64,000 nt of DNA from the NCBI RefSeq assembly GCF_001921745.1, contig NZ_MRYA01000004.1, positions 1-64,000 of the forward strand, in the 5' to 3' direction. This stretch comes from Psychrobacter sp. Cmf 22.2 (lineage in GTDB: Bacteria > Pseudomonadota > Gammaproteobacteria > Pseudomonadales > Moraxellaceae). Positions 17,878 to 27,704 of this stretch are shown piece after piece. The notes beneath the pieces were generated by a model. That model was not told the DNA's origin and made no database searches. It saw nothing but the letters and a program-made list of their open reading frames with translations. The first letter of the stretch is position 1; the number at the start of each line of letters is the position of its first letter. Position numbers and translations under genes: made by a program.

Positions 17878-18999
17878 TTAGCTAATGTTTAAAGATAAAC
17901 TGCTGGCGTTTTCTTCAATGTCTTTACTGCCATTTTTACTGTTTAGTTTGATCTTAAGACGTAAATCATTTGGTGAGTCAGCATGTTTAATCGCATCTTT
18001 GTAAGTAATGTCACCATTTTCATATAGATCGAACAAGGCCTGATCAAAGGTTTGCATACCGCTATCACGTGAGCGCGTCATTACCTCTTTGATTTCGTGT
18101 AGCTCCCCTTTACGGATATAGTCACTAATCAGCTGTGAGTTAAGCAACACTTCAATCGCTGCACGGTAGCCTTTACCGTCCGGAGTCTGGATAAGCTGCT
18201 GCGCGACAATGGCTTGTAAGTTGAGCGATAGATCCATAAATAATTGATTATGGCGATCGGCTTCAAAGAAGTGAATGATACGATCAATAGCTTGGTTGGC
18301 ATTATTTGCGTGTAATGTTGCAAAAACCAAATGTCCTGTTTCAGCATATTGAATCGCATAGTCCATCACTTCACGGTTACGAATTTCACCAATAAGGATG
18401 ACATCAGGCGCTTGGCGCAAGGTGTTTTTTAGCCCAGCTTCAAATGATAAAGTATCGACACCAACTTCACGCTGCGTAACGATACAGCCTTTATGCTGAT
18501 GTACAAACTCAATGGGGTCTTCGATAGTAATAATATGACCATGAGAGTTTTGGTTACGATGACCGATCATAGAAGCAAGTGTGGTTGATTTACCTGTCCC
18601 TGTAGCACCGACTAATAAGATGATACCACGCTTTTTCATTGCCAACTCTTTTAGCGAAGGAGGCAGGCGCAGCTCTTCAACCGTTGGAATTTTGTTTTCG
18701 ATTTTTCGTAAAACCATGCCTGCCATATCACGCTGCATAAAAGCACTAACTCGAAAACGTGCTAATTGTGATTTATCTGAGATAGCAAACTGACATTCAT
18801 TGGTGTCTTCAAACTCTTTTTGCTGATTGTAGGTCATAAGACTTTTGACCAAAAGCAGAGTTTGCTCACCAGTTAATGGCGCTTGTCCTACAGGACAAAT
18901 AGTGCCGTTTATTTTCATAGAAGGAGCGACGCCAGCTGTAATAAACAAATCAGAGCCGTTCTTTTTAACCATGAGTTGCAGTAATTTATCGAAGTCCAT
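17878..18999 (-). CDS. pilU: Type IV pilus retraction ATPase PilU
   Basis: A 373-residue secretion-superfamily ATPase, a cytoplasmic hexamer that assists PilT in pilus retraction. Walker A is GATGTGKST (131-139), the Walker B region is DVILIGEIR (199-207), and the His box is GHLVFATLH (222-230). It starts with MDFDKLLQLMVKKNGSDLF, typical of PilU. The Ser/Asn-rich C-terminal tail is longer than in PilT. It lies directly downstream of pilT on the same strand (84-bp gap), and together they form the twitching-motility motor pair. Confidence 0.96.
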   Translation of the reverse strand: MDFDKLLQLMVKKNGSDLFITAGVAPSMKINGTICPVGQAPLTGEQTLLLVKSLMTYNQQKEFEDTNECQFAISDKSQLARFRVSAFMQRDMAGMVLRKIENKIPTVEELRLPPSLKELAMKKRGIILLVGATGTGKSTTLASMIGHRNQNSHGHIITIEDPIEFVHQHKGCIVTQREVGVDTLSFEAGLKNTLRQAPDVILIGEIRNREVMDYAIQYAETGHLVFATLHANNANQAIDRIIHFFEADRHNQLFMDLSLNLQAIVAQQLIQTPDGKGYRAAIEVLLNSQLISDYIRKGELHEIKEVMTRSRDSGMQTFDQALFDLYENGDITYKDAIKHADSPNDLRLKIKLNSKNGSKDIEENASSLSLNIS

Positions 19000-19083
19000 A
19001 TCATATCCAAGTTAAAAGTGAGTTATCAAAGAATAAGTTGAAAGTATTGAAAATAACGTAAAAATAAATGAGTCGTACCAGTA

Positions 19084-20139
19084 CTATATAAATGCTTCAG
19101 GCTGTTTGGCATAAGGACGAGCGACGTCTTTACTAATAGTGCCTTTGCTGACTAAGTTTTTGAGAGTTTGGTCAAGTGTAATCATGCCGTCACCAGCACC
19201 AGTCTGAATAGCAGAATACATCTGGGCAATCTTGTTTTCGCGTATGAGATTGCGAATGGCCGGTGTACCGAGCATAATTTCGTGAGCGGCAACACGTCCG
19301 CCTGTTTGCTTTGGTAATAAAGTCTGTGAAATAACGGCTTGTAGCGATTCAGATAACATTGCACGAATCATATCTTTTTCAGCAGCCGGAAAAACATCGA
19401 TCACACGGTCAATTGTCTTCGCAGCAGAGCTAGTATGCAAAGTGCCAAACACCAAGTGACCAGTTTCGGCCGCGGTTAAAGCCAAACGAATGGTTTCGAG
19501 GTCGCGTAACTCACCAACCAAGATAACGTCTGGATCTTCTCGTAGTGCAGAGCGTAGAGCAGGCTCAAAACCTAACGTATCACGGTGGACTTCACGCTGG
19601 TTGATAAGACTTTTTTTTGATGCATGAACAAATTCGATAGGGTCTTCGATGGTTAAAATATGCTCTTTACGTGTATCATTGATATAGTCGATCATTGCCG
19701 CTAAAGTGGTAGATTTACCAGAACCAGTCGGCCCTGTTACTAGCACCACGCCACGTTTAAAGCTCGAAACTTGTTTGAATACATCACCCATTCCTAAGTC
19801 TTCTAAAGTGAGAACTTCTGAAGGAATGGTACGAAAGACAGCGCCAGCACCGCGGTTTTGATTAAAAGCATTTACCCGAAAGCGTGCTAGATTTGGAATC
19901 TCAAATGAGAAGTCAGTCTCAAAAAATTCCTCAAAGTCGGCACGCTGTTTATCATTCATAATGTCATAAATTAGCTGATGCACGGTTTGATGACTCATAA
20001 CAGGCATATTAATACGTGTGATTTCGCCATCGGCTCGAATAACGGCGGGCATTCCAGCTGATAGATGTAGATCTGACGCTTTATGCTTCACAGTAAATCG
20101 CAGCAGATCTTCGATGCTTAAGTTGCTTTTTTCAGCCAT
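19084..20139 (-). CDS. pilT: Type IV pilus retraction ATPase PilT
   Basis: A 351-residue hexameric ATPase that depolymerises type IV pili and drives twitching motility and DNA uptake. The N-terminal PAS-like domain is followed by Walker A GPTGSGKST (136-144), Walker B region DVILVGELR (204-212), and His box GHLVFGTLH (227-235). The PilT-specific retraction motif AIRNLIRENK is at 294-303, which separates it from PilU and PilB. It is divergent from yggS, an arrangement conserved in pseudomonads. Confidence 0.97.
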   Translation of the reverse strand: MAEKSNLSIEDLLRFTVKHKASDLHLSAGMPAVIRADGEITRINMPVMSHQTVHQLIYDIMNDKQRADFEEFFETDFSFEIPNLARFRVNAFNQNRGAGAVFRTIPSEVLTLEDLGMGDVFKQVSSFKRGVVLVTGPTGSGKSTTLAAMIDYINDTRKEHILTIEDPIEFVHASKKSLINQREVHRDTLGFEPALRSALREDPDVILVGELRDLETIRLALTAAETGHLVFGTLHTSSAAKTIDRVIDVFPAAEKDMIRAMLSESLQAVISQTLLPKQTGGRVAAHEIMLGTPAIRNLIRENKIAQMYSAIQTGAGDGMITLDQTLKNLVSKGTISKDVARPYAKQPEAFI

Positions 20140-20455
20140 GGTCGAACGTTCCTATCCAGCAGTACAGTAAAAAACAAGCAATAAAATGATTATATGTTGA
20201 TATTGTTCTAAGTTTAATAATGTTATTAAGAAACTAATAACACTAGTCTTACTTTATTTACAGCTCATACTTACTCTAGCAGTGTAAGCGAGCTAAAGTA
20301 ACAAATTAATAACAATAATAGTCAATTTCTATCATAAAAGAAACAGATTAAATGTAAATAATGACGATTAACGGCTTAATTTTCTTAAGAAAATTTTATC
20401 AAGCATTTTTAATTAAGGTTTTCAGTAACAATGAATATAACAGCAAGGGTAGGAT
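20140..20455. other. Divergent intergenic region, pilT / yggS
   Basis: 316 bp of AT-rich sequence that must hold both promoters. No ORF or notable dyad. An A/T-rich run (TTAATTTTCTTAAGAAAATTTT) lies near 20375-20398, but I cannot assign a function. Confidence 0.4.
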
Positions 20456-21181
20456 ATGAATGATAATCGTTTGATTGCGAACTGGCAGCAGGTTAACAAA
20501 CAGATTACTAAAGCATGCGAACAGGCAAATGACTTAGTAAAGGAGCAAGAAGCAAGCACTAGACCAGCGTCCGATGTCACATTGCTTGCAGTTTCAAAAA
20601 CCAAGCCCGCTGATATGATCGCTATATTGGCCGAGCAAGGACAACGGGATTTTGGTGAAAACTATCTGCAAGAAGCCGTTGAAAAAATCAAGGCTCTACA
20701 AGATCAACCTGATGCGGTCTCTATCGTATGGCATTATATTGGTCATATTCAGCGTAATAAGACTCGCGATATTGCCGAAAACTTCGATTGGGTACAAACG
20801 CTTGAGCGTGACATCATTGCAAAACGTCTAAACGATCAGCGTCCAGCAGACATGCCACCACTGAATGTGTTGATACAGCTTAATATAGATGATGAGGAGA
20901 GTAAGTCAGGCTGTCATCCTAAAGATTTGCCCGACTTACTAGCAGCTATTAAGGACTATGAGCGCTTACAATTACGCGGTTTGATGATTATTCCTGCCAA
21001 ATCTGACACAGATGCTTTTAAACGCACCAAACTGTTATTTGAAAAGGTAAAGCGAGAATATCCAGAACTAAAAGCATGGGATACGCTTAGTATGGGTATG
21101 AGTAATGATATGACAGCCGCTATTGGCAACGGCTCCACGATGGTGCGCGTTGGCACAGCGATATTTGGTGCACGAGACTGA
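20456..21181 (+). CDS. yggS: Pyridoxal phosphate homeostasis protein (YggS/PLPBP)
   Basis: A 241-residue PLP-binding protein with an alanine-racemase-like barrel fold. It has no known catalysis and buffers PLP. The PLP lysine is Lys48 in LLAVSKTKPA; other conserved blocks are GENYLQEAVEK, WHYIGHIQRNKTR and the phosphate-binding SMGMSNDMTAAI near the C-terminus. The N-terminus is about 12 residues longer than in E. coli. The divergent position next to pilT is typical. Confidence 0.95.
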   Translation: MNDNRLIANWQQVNKQITKACEQANDLVKEQEASTRPASDVTLLAVSKTKPADMIAILAEQGQRDFGENYLQEAVEKIKALQDQPDAVSIVWHYIGHIQRNKTRDIAENFDWVQTLERDIIAKRLNDQRPADMPPLNVLIQLNIDDEESKSGCHPKDLPDLLAAIKDYERLQLRGLMIIPAKSDTDAFKRTKLLFEKVKREYPELKAWDTLSMGMSNDMTAAIGNGSTMVRVGTAIFGARD

Positions 21182-21261
21182 CCTAAGATACTTGCTCTCT
21201 CACTATCCGTGTTTTGGATCGTACAACGTTATCTTAAAGAAAGGCTTTTATTGCAGATTTT

Positions 21262-22536
21262 TTATGCAGTTTCTTCAAGTTTGGTCACTAGCATCTGATT
21301 GATTTTTAATTTATCAGTATCTAGTATTTCAAACCGATAGTTGGCGTATTCAATGGTATCGGTTTTTTTGGGTATTTTTCGCAGCATATACATCATAAAA
21401 CCACTGATGGTTTCGTAGTTTTGATTGCGCGGTAGGTTCACGATGTCTAAAGCACGGACCACATCTTCGATAGGAGTCATACCGTCAATCAACCAAGAGT
21501 TATCAGTACGCTGGACAATAGGTTGATCTTCTAAAGTAACAAGCTCGCCCATGACAATGCTCATCACGTCTTTAAGCGTAATGACGCCAACGACCATTGC
21601 ATACTCATTGACGATGACAGCAAAGTCAGCACCAGTAGATTTGAACATCTCTAACACTTCAAACAAAGACAAAGTATCAGGAACGAAGAGGGCCGGCTTT
21701 AGTAATGCTTTATTGGTTAAACTAACCTCTTGCTGATTCAGGACTAATGCTAAAAAGCTACGAGATTCTACATAACCAACGATATTCTCTAAGTCATCAT
21801 CGTTGCAAACCAAAAACTTATTGTGAGGTTGCTCGATCATGGTCTCGACCACTTTTTCGGTACTTGTTTTGGTATCGAAGTAGACGATATGTTCACGTGG
21901 ATTCATCACCGAGGTGACTGTCCGCTCTTGCATCTCAAAGATATTTTCTATCAGATGATGCTCTTGCTTTTTTAACACGCCAGCTTCGGCCCCAGCATCC
22001 ATAACGGCATAAATATCTTCTGGCGTCATATCATCTTGACGCGCAGTAGAGATACCAAGTACCTCAAAAATAACGTTTGCCGCACCATCAAATACCCAGA
22101 TGATGGGTTTGAATACAAAAATCAAAAGCATCATTGGCCGTACGAGTCGCACGGCTATAATCTCAGTACTAGACATTGCCAAACGTCTGGGCATCAGGTC
22201 AGCCAGCAAAGAGAACAAGCTTGTAATCAAGACAAAAGAGACAATCGATGCTATGGCCTCATTATTAAACAAAAGATGTAAATAAGGGCTGATAGCTGAT
22301 TCTCCCACTGCACCAGCTGAAATAGCGACGGCGTTTAAAACCACTTGTACCACAGTGATAAAGCTACCAGGATTGTCTTGCATGTGTAGGACATCAAGTG
22401 CTCGGACTTCTCCGTCTTTTGCCATGATTTGTAGTTTAATTTTGCGTCCAGCTGCGATGGCAATCTCGGCAGCAGAAACAAAAGCGCTTAGGGCAAGCAA
22501 CAAAAGAAGGCAGATACTAGCGGTTAGCAAACTCAT
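21262..22536 (-). CDS. CNNM/CorC-type membrane protein with CBS pair
   Basis: A 424-residue inner-membrane protein of the hemolysin-C-like family (YtfL/YfjD type), linked to divalent-cation handling. An N-terminal CNNM/DUF21 domain with about four helices covers residues 1-185 (starting SLLTASICLLLLLALSAFVSA), a pair of CBS domains spans about 200-320 (beginning at the MNPREHIVYFD segment), and a CorC_HlyC domain lies at about 335-420. It is downstream of nadE on the same strand, but a terminator lies between, so it probably has its own promoter. The transported ion is not evident from the sequence. Confidence 0.88.
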   Translation of the reverse strand: MSLLTASICLLLLLALSAFVSAAEIAIAAGRKIKLQIMAKDGEVRALDVLHMQDNPGSFITVVQVVLNAVAISAGAVGESAISPYLHLLFNNEAIASIVSFVLITSLFSLLADLMPRRLAMSSTEIIAVRLVRPMMLLIFVFKPIIWVFDGAANVIFEVLGISTARQDDMTPEDIYAVMDAGAEAGVLKKQEHHLIENIFEMQERTVTSVMNPREHIVYFDTKTSTEKVVETMIEQPHNKFLVCNDDDLENIVGYVESRSFLALVLNQQEVSLTNKALLKPALFVPDTLSLFEVLEMFKSTGADFAVIVNEYAMVVGVITLKDVMSIVMGELVTLEDQPIVQRTDNSWLIDGMTPIEDVVRALDIVNLPRNQNYETISGFMMYMLRKIPKKTDTIEYANYRFEILDTDKLKINQMLVTKLEETA

Positions 22537-22698
22537 GAAGTACTCAAAGAAAGGTAGAAAGGTTTGGAAATATATAAAAGGGTAGCACTATAAGTCGTAC
22601 TAAGTATGGTTTATACGTTGATAGAGTAGATATTGGATACATGCTATTACGTATATAAATAAAGCAAATAACCATACTAAGACTTCGTGTACTGCTAA

Positions 22699-22727
22699 TA
22701 AAAAAGCTGGACAAGAAGTGCCCAGCT
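22699..22727 (-). terminator. Intrinsic terminator after nadE
   Basis: AGCTGG (22705-22710) and CCAGCT (22722-22727) form a stem that on the minus strand is followed by a run of T, about 60 bp after the nadE stop codon. Confidence 0.85.
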
Positions 22728-22787
22728 AATAATAAACATAATAATATAAAGGTATAATCAAAACCAAATAGTAAAACCAATAAACTT

Positions 22788-24479
22788 TTAGTTATCGATT
22801 GACCATTTATTGACCAATGGGTAACGACGCTCACGTCCAAAGGCTTTTTGACTGATCTTAGTACCAATCGGCGACTGACGACGTTTGTATTCGCTATTGT
22901 CCACCATTTTGATCGTTTTGGCGACCATCTCGGCATCAAAACCTTTATCAACGATTGCCTGATAACCCATATCTTCGTCGATATATAAGGTTAAGATACC
23001 ATCTAACACATCATAATCAGGTAGGCTGTCTTGGTCTTTTTGATCAGGGCGTAGCTCAGCTGATGGCGGACGAGTGATGACCCGCTCAGGAATCACAGGT
23101 GTATCCTCCAAACGATTACGATAGCTTGCCAAGTTATAAACCTGTGATTTATAAACGTCTTTTAGTACATCAAAGCCGCCAGCCATGTCACCGTATAAAG
23201 TAGAGTAGCCGACGGCTAGCTCAGACTTATTGCCAGTCGTAATGACTAAATGACCAAACTTATTAGACAACGCCATCAAGATAACGCCGCGCGCACGTGC
23301 TTGGATATTTTCCTCAGTGGTATCAGCTGGTGACTTATTAAATAATGGCGCTAATGTATGGCGAATACCTTCGACAGCATCAAAGATAGGGCAGACTGTA
23401 TAAGAGACATTTAGACGACGTGCTTGTGCTTGAGCGTCTTCTAAGCTTATCTTTGAAGTAAACTCATAAGGCATCATGACAGCATAGACTTTGTCTGCAC
23501 CCAAAGCATCTACAGCGATACACAAAGTCAAGGCTGAATCGATACCGCCTGACAAGCCAACAAGTACGCCGCCAAATCCTGAATGTTTGACATAATCACG
23601 TAGTCCAACGACTAGTGCTTGGTACATCTCTGACTCACGGCTCAGTGTGAGTGGCGCTTTTTCTTGAGTGTCAAATTTGCCGCTATCAACGTTCAAGGTC
23701 GCCAGCATCAATTGATCTAAGAAACGCGAAGCTTCATGAGCGATAGAGCCATCGGCTTGGGCCACAATAGAACCACCATCGAATACCAAGTCATCTTGAC
23801 CACCCACCGCATTCACATAAACAATTGGCACTTGATGCTCACGGCTACGCTGAGTCAGCATGGTCTTACGCATATCTTGCTTACCTATCTCAAATGGAGA
23901 AGCGTTGAGACTGATAATGATATCGACGCCTTGCTGTTTTAGATCTGCAATGGGTTCTTTTTCCCATAGATCTTCGCAGATAAGTAGCCCGATAGTGATG
24001 CCTTTATAATCAAACAACACTTGATTGCGGCCTTTATCAAAATAACGGCGCTCATCAAATACTCCATAATTAGGCAAAAACTGCTTATGATAAAAACCTT
24101 TTTGGTGACCATTATGCAAGATAGCGGCTGAGTTAAAGGTGCCATGATGATCAACATGTGGATAGCCGACAATCATAACAATATCTTGAATATCGCTCAA
24201 AGCCGATAATGCGCTTTTGATACGCCCAGACAAGCTTGGACGTAGCAGTAAATCCTGCGGAGGATAGCCCAATAAAGCCAGTTCTGGGAAGACAATAACA
24301 TCAGCGCCTTGGTCACGCGCTTGAATGGCAAGTTGACGCATTTTGTCAGCATTGACGGATATATCCCCTACCAAGAAGTGTGATTGAGCTAAAGCGAAGG
24401 TAACATTATTTGAAGGTGCATTGGTCGTACTGGCAGGGTTTCCTGCCGTCAGATTAGAGTTATCAGTGTCTTTTGACAT
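22788..24479 (-). CDS. nadE: Glutamine-dependent NAD+ synthetase
   Basis: A 563-residue two-domain enzyme that amidates deamido-NAD+ using glutamine. The N-terminal nitrilase-type glutaminase (about 27-270) has the Glu66-Lys132-Cys168 triad in FPELALLGYPP, HKQFLPNYG and LLICEDLWE. The C-terminal synthetase has the ATP PP-loop SGGIDS at 310-315, plus TTGNKSELAVGYST and GGFDVLKDVYK. Length and order match the two-domain bacterial NadE rather than the short ammonia-dependent form. The Thr/Asn-rich first 26 residues are probably flexible. It is a single gene with its own terminator. Confidence 0.96.
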   Translation of the reverse strand: MSKDTDNSNLTAGNPASTTNAPSNNVTFALAQSHFLVGDISVNADKMRQLAIQARDQGADVIVFPELALLGYPPQDLLLRPSLSGRIKSALSALSDIQDIVMIVGYPHVDHHGTFNSAAILHNGHQKGFYHKQFLPNYGVFDERRYFDKGRNQVLFDYKGITIGLLICEDLWEKEPIADLKQQGVDIIISLNASPFEIGKQDMRKTMLTQRSREHQVPIVYVNAVGGQDDLVFDGGSIVAQADGSIAHEASRFLDQLMLATLNVDSGKFDTQEKAPLTLSRESEMYQALVVGLRDYVKHSGFGGVLVGLSGGIDSALTLCIAVDALGADKVYAVMMPYEFTSKISLEDAQAQARRLNVSYTVCPIFDAVEGIRHTLAPLFNKSPADTTEENIQARARGVILMALSNKFGHLVITTGNKSELAVGYSTLYGDMAGGFDVLKDVYKSQVYNLASYRNRLEDTPVIPERVITRPPSAELRPDQKDQDSLPDYDVLDGILTLYIDEDMGYQAIVDKGFDAEMVAKTIKMVDNSEYKRRQSPIGTKISQKAFGRERRYPLVNKWSIDN

Positions 24480-25246
24480 TGTTATTGTTCCTATAAGTAT
24501 ATCAATGAAAATTGGAGAGCTGTTATAAGCCCAAAATAAAGTATCTGTATCTATAGAACGGTGCTAGCAGTTATAGTCTGCTCAAGCATCTCGTCTCAAT
24601 TATTAGACTGTATGCTAATGGTTTCAGATAAACAGTATTAATCAATCAATACTAAGAATCGATCTTATATGATCAACGATATTGACGCTTAGACAGAATA
24701 TTGTCCGAAAAATCTACATAGTATTGTTAAAAATAAATTAATAGCTTTAGTATAACATCAATTTTATAGCCTACGAGAATGTAGCAGTGATTTACCTTTA
24801 TAGATGACTACTCAGTTGTCTAAACGTTCAGGTCATAAATATCATCTGCTATAAATCTCATAAACGATAGTTTTTCGGTAAATAAAGAGGAAATTGTAAG
24901 TAAAAATTACAACACATCATTGTTTATTCATGGGACGTTATTGCATAATGATGGACGTTAATTAAGTTTTTTTACCAAGTTGATGATATTAGGTCAGCAA
25001 GGTTAATCAATAAATTATTTGTTGTTGTACATAAGTTATTAAGCTGTTAATAGGATATAGTTGACAGCATAAAGAACAAAAGCAGGAGTTTGAGAACCCT
25101 TAAACTTATTAAACAAAATTATGAAACAAAGCTTTTATATATGGATATAGTTTGTAGACTTCATCTATAAGCTGATGTCTACTCATTTACAGATTTTGCA
25201 GTAAAAGCTCGTTAAGTTTTTGCTGTCAATGCTTGGTTTAAAAGTT
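24480..25246. other. Divergent intergenic region, nadE / AI-2E transporter
   Basis: About 770 bp, unusually long, AT-rich, with no convincing ORF. It holds a dyad TTGTAA-7 nt-TTACAA near 24895-24913 and a pair of 7-bp inverted repeats CATCATT/AATGATG near 24917-24953. I see no terminator, tRNA or known RNA motif; the rest is featureless to me. Confidence 0.4.
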
Positions 25247-26392
25247 ATGATTGAAAACTGGACAAAAGAAGTAGTCATTCAACGCCTGCTCGCTATCACA
25301 TTATTGGTGATGTTATTTATACTGTGCTTTCAGGTAGTACAGTTTTTTATTGTACCAGCTTTATGGGCCGCGATTTTGGCCTACGTGACTTTTCCAATTT
25401 ATACCTTTTTTCATGAAAAAGTCCGACTCAGTCCAGACTTTAGCGCTGGCATTATGACGGTAAGTATCTCGTTGATTATTGGAGTGCCACTGGTAATAGG
25501 GGTGTTTATTTTGCAACAAGAGGCGCTTAGTCTTTATAGCAACTTAATCTACCGTGTGAAGGTAGGCTACCTCGATGTACCCGATTATTTCAAAGATTTA
25601 CCCGTTATCGGTCAGCAGATCAAAGATATATTATGGCAAATTAACAAAAACCCTGAAGGCACGCTTGAAGCTTTTCGTGCTTGGATTCAGTCGCATTTAT
25701 ACTATGGCAAAGTAGCCCTAGACGTGGTGCTCAGCACTTTAGCTAAGCTTGGTATGGCACTCATGACATTGTTTTTCTTCTATCGTGACGGGACTAGCTT
25801 GATACGTCAGATTCGCCAGGCCCTACGCAACGTCATTGGCAATCGAATCGACGGTTATATTGACTCGGTAGGTACAACGACACGCGCAGTGGTGTACGGC
25901 ATCGGTCTGACAGCATTGGCGCAAGCGCTGCTTGCAGGCATTGGTTACTATTTTTCAGGGGCGCCAAGTCCTATCTTGTTAACTATTGTCACTTTTATGA
26001 TTGCGTTAATCCCTTTTGGTACGCCGTTTGCGTGGGGCGCAGTGTCGTTTTGGCTACTGAGTCAAGGACATACAACAGAAGGTATAGGTTTAGCATTATG
26101 GGGTATCTTAGTCATTAGTTGGGTGGATAATTTGATTCGTCCAATTGTGATTAGTGGCGCGACCAAAATCCCTTTTATCATCATTTTTATCGGTGTATTA
26201 GGTGGTCTTACCGCATTTGGTTTTGTCGGTTTGTTTATTGGACCAGTAGTGCTAGCCATCGGACTTGCTGTATGGCGTGAATGGATATCTCAGCATAGAG
26301 ATGAGATTTTTGCGCCAAAAGAGGTAACGTTAGTAGACAATCAGATGTTGTTAGACTTTGATGACCAAATAAAAAAGAATACAAAAAGTTGA
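25247..26392 (+). CDS. AI-2E family transporter (PerM/YdiK-like)
   Basis: A 381-residue integral membrane protein with about eight helices and the family layout: paired N-terminal helices, a large central loop (residues about 90-150), then a four- to five-helix C-terminal block with PFGTPFAWG and GLFIGPVVLAIGLAVW. Possible starts are TTG 25220, ATG 25229 and ATG 25247; none has a clear SD, and 25247 (MIENWTKEVVIQRLL) is chosen because the earlier residues look non-conserved. The family is named for putative AI-2 export, but members also act as sodium/proton antiporters, so the substrate is open. pdxB follows on the same strand. Confidence 0.85.
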   Translation: MIENWTKEVVIQRLLAITLLVMLFILCFQVVQFFIVPALWAAILAYVTFPIYTFFHEKVRLSPDFSAGIMTVSISLIIGVPLVIGVFILQQEALSLYSNLIYRVKVGYLDVPDYFKDLPVIGQQIKDILWQINKNPEGTLEAFRAWIQSHLYYGKVALDVVLSTLAKLGMALMTLFFFYRDGTSLIRQIRQALRNVIGNRIDGYIDSVGTTTRAVVYGIGLTALAQALLAGIGYYFSGAPSPILLTIVTFMIALIPFGTPFAWGAVSFWLLSQGHTTEGIGLALWGILVISWVDNLIRPIVISGATKIPFIIIFIGVLGGLTAFGFVGLFIGPVVLAIGLAVWREWISQHRDEIFAPKEVTLVDNQMLLDFDDQIKKNTKS

Positions 26393-26481
26393 ATTGTTTG
26401 TCAGACAGTATTGCTACTTATCTAACAGTCTAATGGCGTATGCCAACATTATTTATCTATCATTAATCGAGGCGCTCATCT

Positions 26482-27636
26482 ATGTCCAATGTTATAAGCA
26501 CTGATTCTATGACATCTAAGGCTACTCACGATCTGACTATCATTGCTGATGGAAATATCGCGGGTCTTGAAGATTTTTTTAGTGAAAAGACTTTGGGTCA
26601 AGAGACTTATCGAACGGTCAATATCATCAAAGTCGCTGGACGAGATATCAATGCGAAGTTAGTTGCCGAGCTGCAACCAGATGTTTTATTAATCCGTTCT
26701 GTGACGCCAGTAGATGCAACTTTGTTAGCAGATAATCAAAGCGTTAAGTTTATCGGCTCAGCGACGATTGGCACTGACCATGTCGACCAAGGCTATTTAG
26801 CAGAGCGAAATATTACTTTTGCGAATGCAGCAGGCTGTAGCAAGCATTCGGTGGCGCAGTATGTATTGACGGCTATTTTAACCTTGCGCCCAGAGTACTG
26901 GCAGCAGCCATTGACGCCACCGATATTGGGTATTATCGGGCTTGGTAATATTGGCCGCATACTGGCGCAATACGCTACTGATCTTGGCTGGCAAGTATTG
27001 GGTTATGATCCGCTATTACCTGCATCGAATATCAATAATGCCAGCTTTGCGCAAGTCATTAGCAAAAGCGATGTTATTAGCTTACATGTACCATTGACTG
27101 ACAAAAAAGCGAATAATAATCCAAGTGGTAGCGATTATCCTACGTGGCACCTAATTAATAAAACTGCGTTAGATGCCATGCCGTCAGAAACTTTGCTCAT
27201 TAATAGTGCACGTGGACCAGTTATCGATTCAGCAGCATTACAAGCCGACATCGAGAATAATAAGCGCCAAGTAGTGCTCGATGTGTTTGAGCATGAGCCG
27301 CAAGTATCTGAACAGTTACTATCGAAACTGGCTATCGCCACACCGCATATCGCCGGTTATACCTTAGAAGGTAAGCTGCGCGGTACGCAGATGGTTTATG
27401 ATGCATTATGTGAAGAATTTGCGGTCACGCCTACACAAGCTATGCAGCAGCTATTACCAGTCAATATGTATCTATGGTCTGAGCTTAAAGCTTACCCAGA
27501 TAGGCTGGTGAAGTTTTATGACATCATACAAGATGATAGAGAGCTGCGCGAAAAAGTAACTAATGGACAGGTGAGTGGCGCGAACTTTGACCAGCTGCGT
27601 CGTGATTATCATTTGCGCCGTGAGTGGCAGTTTTAA
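26482..27636 (+). CDS. pdxB: Erythronate-4-phosphate dehydrogenase
   Basis: A 384-residue D-2-hydroxyacid dehydrogenase-family enzyme of the DXP-dependent pyridoxal phosphate pathway. The NAD-binding loop GIIGLGNIGR is at 150-159. Catalytic residues are Arg244 (NSARGPV), Glu272 (VFEHEPQ) and His289 (ATPHIAGYTLEGK); the last block is specific for PdxB. A C-terminal PdxB dimerisation region follows. The first 16 residues are an extension. Its 3' end lies close to epmA, so the two are probably co-transcribed. Confidence 0.95.
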   Translation: MSNVISTDSMTSKATHDLTIIADGNIAGLEDFFSEKTLGQETYRTVNIIKVAGRDINAKLVAELQPDVLLIRSVTPVDATLLADNQSVKFIGSATIGTDHVDQGYLAERNITFANAAGCSKHSVAQYVLTAILTLRPEYWQQPLTPPILGIIGLGNIGRILAQYATDLGWQVLGYDPLLPASNINNASFAQVISKSDVISLHVPLTDKKANNNPSGSDYPTWHLINKTALDAMPSETLLINSARGPVIDSAALQADIENNKRQVVLDVFEHEPQVSEQLLSKLAIATPHIAGYTLEGKLRGTQMVYDALCEEFAVTPTQAMQQLLPVNMYLWSELKAYPDRLVKFYDIIQDDRELREKVTNGQVSGANFDQLRRDYHLRREWQF

Positions 27637-27704
27637 ATCCTAAAAATATTAAACTTAAAAACACGTTGATCAAACATATTGTTCATAAACCATGTTGGAT
27701 AGTA

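Noticed and set aside
22544..22951. 135-codon minus-strand ORF overlapping the nadE 3' end
   Set aside because: Runs out of frame with nadE through its terminator; no recognisable protein features.
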